Below, piece after piece: positions 60,941 through 64,000 of a stretch of 64,000 nucleotides of DNA (its first letter is position 1; each line of letters begins with the position of its first letter). Location: NCBI RefSeq assembly GCF_934295145.1, contig NZ_CAKRAS010000002.1:1-64000 (forward strand), given 5' to 3'. The notes beneath the pieces are model-generated. The model searched no databases, was not told where the DNA came from, and saw nothing but the letters and a program-made list of their open reading frames with translations. Origin of the DNA: an uncultured Eubacterium sp. (GTDB lineage Bacteria; Bacillota; Clostridia; Lachnospirales; Lachnospiraceae). A program made the translations under genes and the position numbers.

Positions 60941-61510
60941 TCACAAAAACCACAGTTCTTCCTTCGTCGTCGATATTGCCGTTGCTCCTGCATCCAGCGC
61001 TGCGATAATATCCTCTTTATCAGAAATCAGACCCCCGGCGATCACTGGGACAGACAGTTTTCCTGTGATCTGGCGGATGACTTTCGGCATCACACCCGGC
61101 ATCAGTTCCACGCAGTCTGGACGAATCGCTTTTGTGCACTTTTCCACATTTTCATAAGCTGCGGAATCAATGACAAAAAAGCGGTGCACCGTATATAAAC
61201 CAAGTTCTTTTGCCCGGCGGATCTGTGGCTGTTTTGTGGAAATAATTCCATCCGCATTCGTTTCTTTCCGAATATAATCCACACTGATCTCCCTACTGGA
61301 AAGACCGTTCACCAGGTCCATATGTACAAAGGCAAACTTTCCTGCAGCTTTTACCTGATCTACGATTTCTGAAATGGTGCAGACATCTCCAAATAAAATA
61401 AAAACGATATCACTCTCGGACTGACAGCAGTGTGTCAGTCCTTCCATATCTCTTGCCGCCGCGATGACCGGGCAGTCTTCCAGTTGTTCCCGAAACGAAT
61501 TCTGAAGCAT
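60941..61510 (-). CDS. glpP: Glycerol-3-phosphate-responsive antiterminator, GlpP family
   Basis: Protein of 189 residues with the GlpP fold: PVIAAARDMEGL at the start, FVHMDLVNGL, GIISTKQPQIRRAKELGL, and the phosphate-binding VIAGGLISDKEDI. In Bacillus, GlpP bound to glycerol 3-phosphate prevents termination in the leaders of glp mRNAs. No glpF, glpK or glpD gene and no target leader is visible here, so this is an orphan copy in this window. Confidence 0.88.
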   Translation of the reverse strand: MLQNSFREQLEDCPVIAAARDMEGLTHCCQSESDIVFILFGDVCTISEIVDQVKAAGKFAFVHMDLVNGLSSREISVDYIRKETNADGIISTKQPQIRRAKELGLYTVHRFFVIDSAAYENVEKCTKAIRPDCVELMPGVMPKVIRQITGKLSVPVIAGGLISDKEDIIAALDAGATAISTTKEELWFL

Positions 61511-61615
61511 ACGCTATCCCTGCTTTCTGCTCTCTTTGTAATGCCATTCGTTTTCCATAATCCAGGATACAGGAAATAGCATCACAATTTATAAATCATC
61601 ATTTTCGATTCATCG

Positions 61616-63100
61616 TTACTGACGTTTCTCTACGATAAACAGATAGCTTCCGTTTTTCTCCTGAATGCAGAATTCCTGCGCCAAACGAAACTGTGGATGC
61701 AGACGAAGCTGTTTTTTCACCAGTCCCATCTCCCGGGAGAAAAAGATCATACGGCCGTCCGAAGCCAGCACTTCATCGGATTTTTCAAAAAATCTGCGAT
61801 ACAATACGTCCAGTTCCGGTTTTGTCAGTTTTCCTGCCGGAAGGTCAGTCACGATCTCATCAAATTTATAGTCATGCACAAAATCAAAATAATCACGATT
61901 GATGTAATTCGTCTGCATTCCTGCAATCTTACTGTTTACTCTTGCCTTTTCAATCGCTTCCCCGAAAGTATCAATACCGTAAGCATTTCGCGCCGGAACA
62001 AGGAATCTTCGTTCTATCAGCAGTGTTCCAACACCACAAAACGGATCCAGAATCTGTGCATGTTCTTTCAGATATGGTTTCGCCAGTGCCATCAGCCCTG
62101 CTGCCATGGTCGGTTTCATGCTTGCTGCCACATAATATCTGCGGTAGTCAAAGCGGTGATCCGGCAGTGTGTACAGTTTCAACAGCGGTACATATACGCC
62201 TTCCCGGTTCTGAAGCAGGCGGATCTCCACCTCATAATGAGAAGTGGAGTTGATCAGCTGACGTGAAAAAGCGTCCTCGATGGCCGCAGACACACGCTTT
62301 GAAAATGCACTTCGTTCTTCCAGAGACATGACACCGGACACACCAATACGAAAATAAAACGGTGCATCTCCCTTATGTGTCTCTGTCAGTATCTGCATCA
62401 GATCAGATTCCGCCAGCTGCGCAGCCAGTGTTTCCGGCTCTGCGGAAAGCACGTTTTTCTCTGTCTGTGTATGGATGACAAATAACAGTTCCTGGATTGT
62501 TCGTATTTTCATAACTGTTTCAAAATCTGATACAATTGTCCGCGCACCAGATTTCAATACTTTTTTCTTTCCAATCACTTCTTCTGCCAGCACATCACGA
62601 AAAGCCGGTAAAGTCAGAAGCAGCACTTCGCTGGAACGGTTCCATCCGTTAAAAGTATGTTTTTTCACGTCTTTTTTCTGCAGGATCAGTTCCTGCAATG
62701 CATGAATCTCTGCCTGAATATGCTTTTTCTCTTCTTCCGTGGCCTCATAAACGACCAGTTCCTGAAGATGCTCCTCCAGCTTGGGCAGATACTCACTGCA
62801 ATCGATCATGGATAAGGCCTGCACATAAGCTTCTTTGACAAACAATTTTTCCTCTTCCTCGTAGGCATCCATCAGCACATCCAGCGCATCCTGACAATGC
62901 AGTTCCCCGAGAATAGCTGCTGCATTTTTTCTAACCTTCGGATCCTCGTCCACCAGGCATTTCATGATCTCATCCAGACGGTTTCCTGTCATGATGAGAA
63001 ACACCTTTTTCTTTGCATCATCTTTCAGTTCTTTTTTCAAAGTGATCAGACTTGCTCTGCGGTCTGTTCCTTTTTTTATTTTTTCATAAAGATCTCTCAT
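61616..63100 (-). CDS. HEAT-repeat protein fused to a TRM11/RlmL-like RNA methyltransferase domain
   Basis: Protein of 494 residues. The N-terminal ~140 residues are helical with HEAT-like repeats (KVRKNAAAILGEL). A middle region (about 150-320) leads to a SAM methyltransferase with DPFCGVGTLLIE at 352-363, resembling the RlmL/Trm11 group. The catalytic D/N-P-P-Y position reads TDLPAG (418-423), without the aromatic residue. It is likely an RNA-modification or RNA-binding enzyme, target unknown. Its start overlaps the stop of the amidase gene upstream by 4 nt. Confidence 0.78.
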   Translation of the reverse strand: MRDLYEKIKKGTDRRASLITLKKELKDDAKKKVFLIMTGNRLDEIMKCLVDEDPKVRKNAAAILGELHCQDALDVLMDAYEEEEKLFVKEAYVQALSMIDCSEYLPKLEEHLQELVVYEATEEEKKHIQAEIHALQELILQKKDVKKHTFNGWNRSSEVLLLTLPAFRDVLAEEVIGKKKVLKSGARTIVSDFETVMKIRTIQELLFVIHTQTEKNVLSAEPETLAAQLAESDLMQILTETHKGDAPFYFRIGVSGVMSLEERSAFSKRVSAAIEDAFSRQLINSTSHYEVEIRLLQNREGVYVPLLKLYTLPDHRFDYRRYYVAASMKPTMAAGLMALAKPYLKEHAQILDPFCGVGTLLIERRFLVPARNAYGIDTFGEAIEKARVNSKIAGMQTNYINRDYFDFVHDYKFDEIVTDLPAGKLTKPELDVLYRRFFEKSDEVLASDGRMIFFSREMGLVKKQLRLHPQFRLAQEFCIQEKNGSYLFIVEKRQ

Positions 63101-63825
63101 CCGTTTTCATCTCCCGTCTCATAAACTTGCAGATAACTATCTACATCTTTTTTAAACTGTGTCCATGCATCCTCATGCTCCACATAATAGAGGGGACACA
63201 GTTTTCCGGTCACATCATAATGCCGGATCACATTTTCCGAAGTCAGTCCGAATTTGGCACACAGCCATGCTGTCAGTTTTATCACCGAATCGTAGGTTGC
63301 CTGTTCAAAGGAACCGTCCTCATTTTTATAACAGCATTCAATTGAAATCGTGTCACTGTTTCGGTCATTGGAGGCATAGGCAATCTCCGCAGTCGGAATG
63401 CATTGCACAATCTCGCCTTCCAGTCCCACTACAAAATGTGAACTTGCCTTTGTCGTATGTGTATCCTTCAGATTTTCAAAATAATTACGGTTCGCGATGG
63501 CAGTCGCCCCGGGATTTGCTGTGTAGTGAATGACAATGCCATTTACTTTCTCCAGTACCGATCCCGGCCGCGAATACGGATTTACTGTCAGAAGTTCCAC
63601 GTCAAGATCCGGTTTGTTTTTGTCAATCTCTGACAACGTCACAAAGCTGTCTGAACTTGCAGTGGCAACTTTTTTCTGATGCCGCGTCACGCCAAAGATC
63701 ACCAGCAGCACCAGTGCCAGAAGCCCCAGCGCCATCCAGAGTCTGGACATGTCATATCGTTTCTGCCTATTTCTTCGTTTTTTTCTCTTTGTTGTACTTT
63801 TCTGAGCCTTCTTCTGTGCTGCCAT
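63097..63825 (-). CDS. Membrane-anchored N-acetylmuramoyl-L-alanine amidase (amidase_2/PGRP type)
   Basis: Peptidoglycan amidase of 242 residues. A strongly basic N-terminus and one membrane helix (about 28-46) anchor it with the catalytic domain outside. The amidase_2 zinc site shows H in VIHYTANPG and H in NVIRHYDVTGKLCP; SSHFVVG and ISIECCY lie between. It splits the lactyl-peptide bond of murein, and may act in cell separation or in spore germination and cortex work. It overlaps the HEAT-methyltransferase start by 4 nt and starts 4 nt after the hemL stop. Confidence 0.9.
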   Translation of the reverse strand: MAAQKKAQKSTTKRKKRRNRQKRYDMSRLWMALGLLALVLLVIFGVTRHQKKVATASSDSFVTLSEIDKNKPDLDVELLTVNPYSRPGSVLEKVNGIVIHYTANPGATAIANRNYFENLKDTHTTKASSHFVVGLEGEIVQCIPTAEIAYASNDRNSDTISIECCYKNEDGSFEQATYDSVIKLTAWLCAKFGLTSENVIRHYDVTGKLCPLYYVEHEDAWTQFKKDVDSYLQVYETGDENG

Positions 63826-63829
63826 ATGA

Positions 63830-64000
63830 TCAATTCTTTACAAAATAATCTCTTGCAAGTTCCAAGGTCTGCGCCAACTGTTCCTCGGTATGTGCCGCAG
63901 AAAGGAACATTGCCTCAAACTGCGCCGGAGCCAGATAAATGCCGTGGTTCTGCATGTAATTACAATAATCAGCGTATGCCTTTGTATCGGAAGTTTTCGC
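63830..64000 (-). CDS. hemL: Glutamate-1-semialdehyde 2,1-aminomutase, C-terminal end only
   Basis: The last ~56 codons of a minus-strand gene that enters from beyond the window edge. They read YADYCNYMQNHGIYLAPAQF then EAMFLSAAHTEEQLAQTLEL, matching the C-terminus of GSA aminomutase (HemL), which makes 5-aminolevulinate for tetrapyrrole synthesis. TGA at 63830-63832 ends it, 4 nt before the amidase start codon. Other PLP class III aminotransferases share this end less closely. Confidence 0.85.
   Translation of the reverse strand, partial: AKTSDTKAYADYCNYMQNHGIYLAPAQFEAMFLSAAHTEEQLAQTLELARDYFVKN

Overview
The window looks like the chromosome of a low-to-moderate GC, probably spore-forming Clostridia, most likely a gut Lachnospiraceae relative (Blautia/Dorea/Mediterraneibacter-like). 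This rests on the sigA-dnaG-trmK arrangement, a TGS-type nucleoside kinase, a YlmC/YmxH sporulation protein, a SpoVB-like flippase, split ThrE exporters, a Firmicutes-type galT, GlpP, NrdR, and a thioredoxin reductase without a recognisable NADPH site. Nearly all genes lie on the minus strand. The plus-strand exceptions are an AraC regulator, a PHP phosphatase and the SpoVB-like flippase. I saw no tRNA, rRNA, CRISPR array, transposase or prophage gene.

Layout. 1-340: RNase P RNA (minus, cut by the window edge). 369-7706: nucleoside kinase, trmK, sigA, dnaG, dGTPase and uracil-DNA glycosylase, i.e. DNA/RNA maintenance. 7794-11464: hisF and hisH directly behind a sensor kinase/response regulator pair, with a rearranged kinase/regulator junction. 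11573-15339: the protein quality-control and export block ssrA (tmRNA), smpB, rnr and secG. 15351-21005: a two-part ThrE-type exporter and a three-gene module (cytoplasmic leucine-rich repeat protein, MoxR-like AAA ATPase, VWA/metallopeptidase-like protein). 21102-23546: enolase and a membrane-anchored Ser/Asn-rich protein.

23711-38151 is a galactose/galactoside utilisation island: beta-helix protein, GH42 beta-galactosidase, three-gene sugar ABC transporter, AraC regulator, small membrane protein, galE, galT, galK and a divergent AraC regulator. An imported galactoside would be cut by the GH42 enzyme, and the galactose passed through GalK, GalT and GalE. 38750-42579 holds purB, purF and purC. 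42879-49466 holds a MATE exporter and the glycolytic genes gpmI, tpiA, pgk and gap, separated by hairpins. 49947-64000 is a mixed housekeeping region: PHP phosphatase, NifS-like desulfurase, SpoVB-like flippase, PatB-like lyase, EF-P, RpiB, YqeG, NrdR, YlmC, YchF, thioredoxin reductase-like enzyme, metallophosphoesterase, GlpP, HEAT-methyltransferase, amidase and the 3' end of hemL.

The most interesting non-coding signal is a family of four 173-174 bp palindromic elements (25844-26016, 38170-38343, 38548-38720, 50785-50957). Their stems keep base pairing while the sequence changes, and each copy has the same end placed 18-49 nt behind the stop codon of a gene running toward it. I do not recognise this family. 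Other notable items are a perfect 20-bp hairpin overlapping the terminator between gap and pgk, a template-switch-like duplication at the response regulator/kinase junction, and the MoxR-VWA-LRR module.
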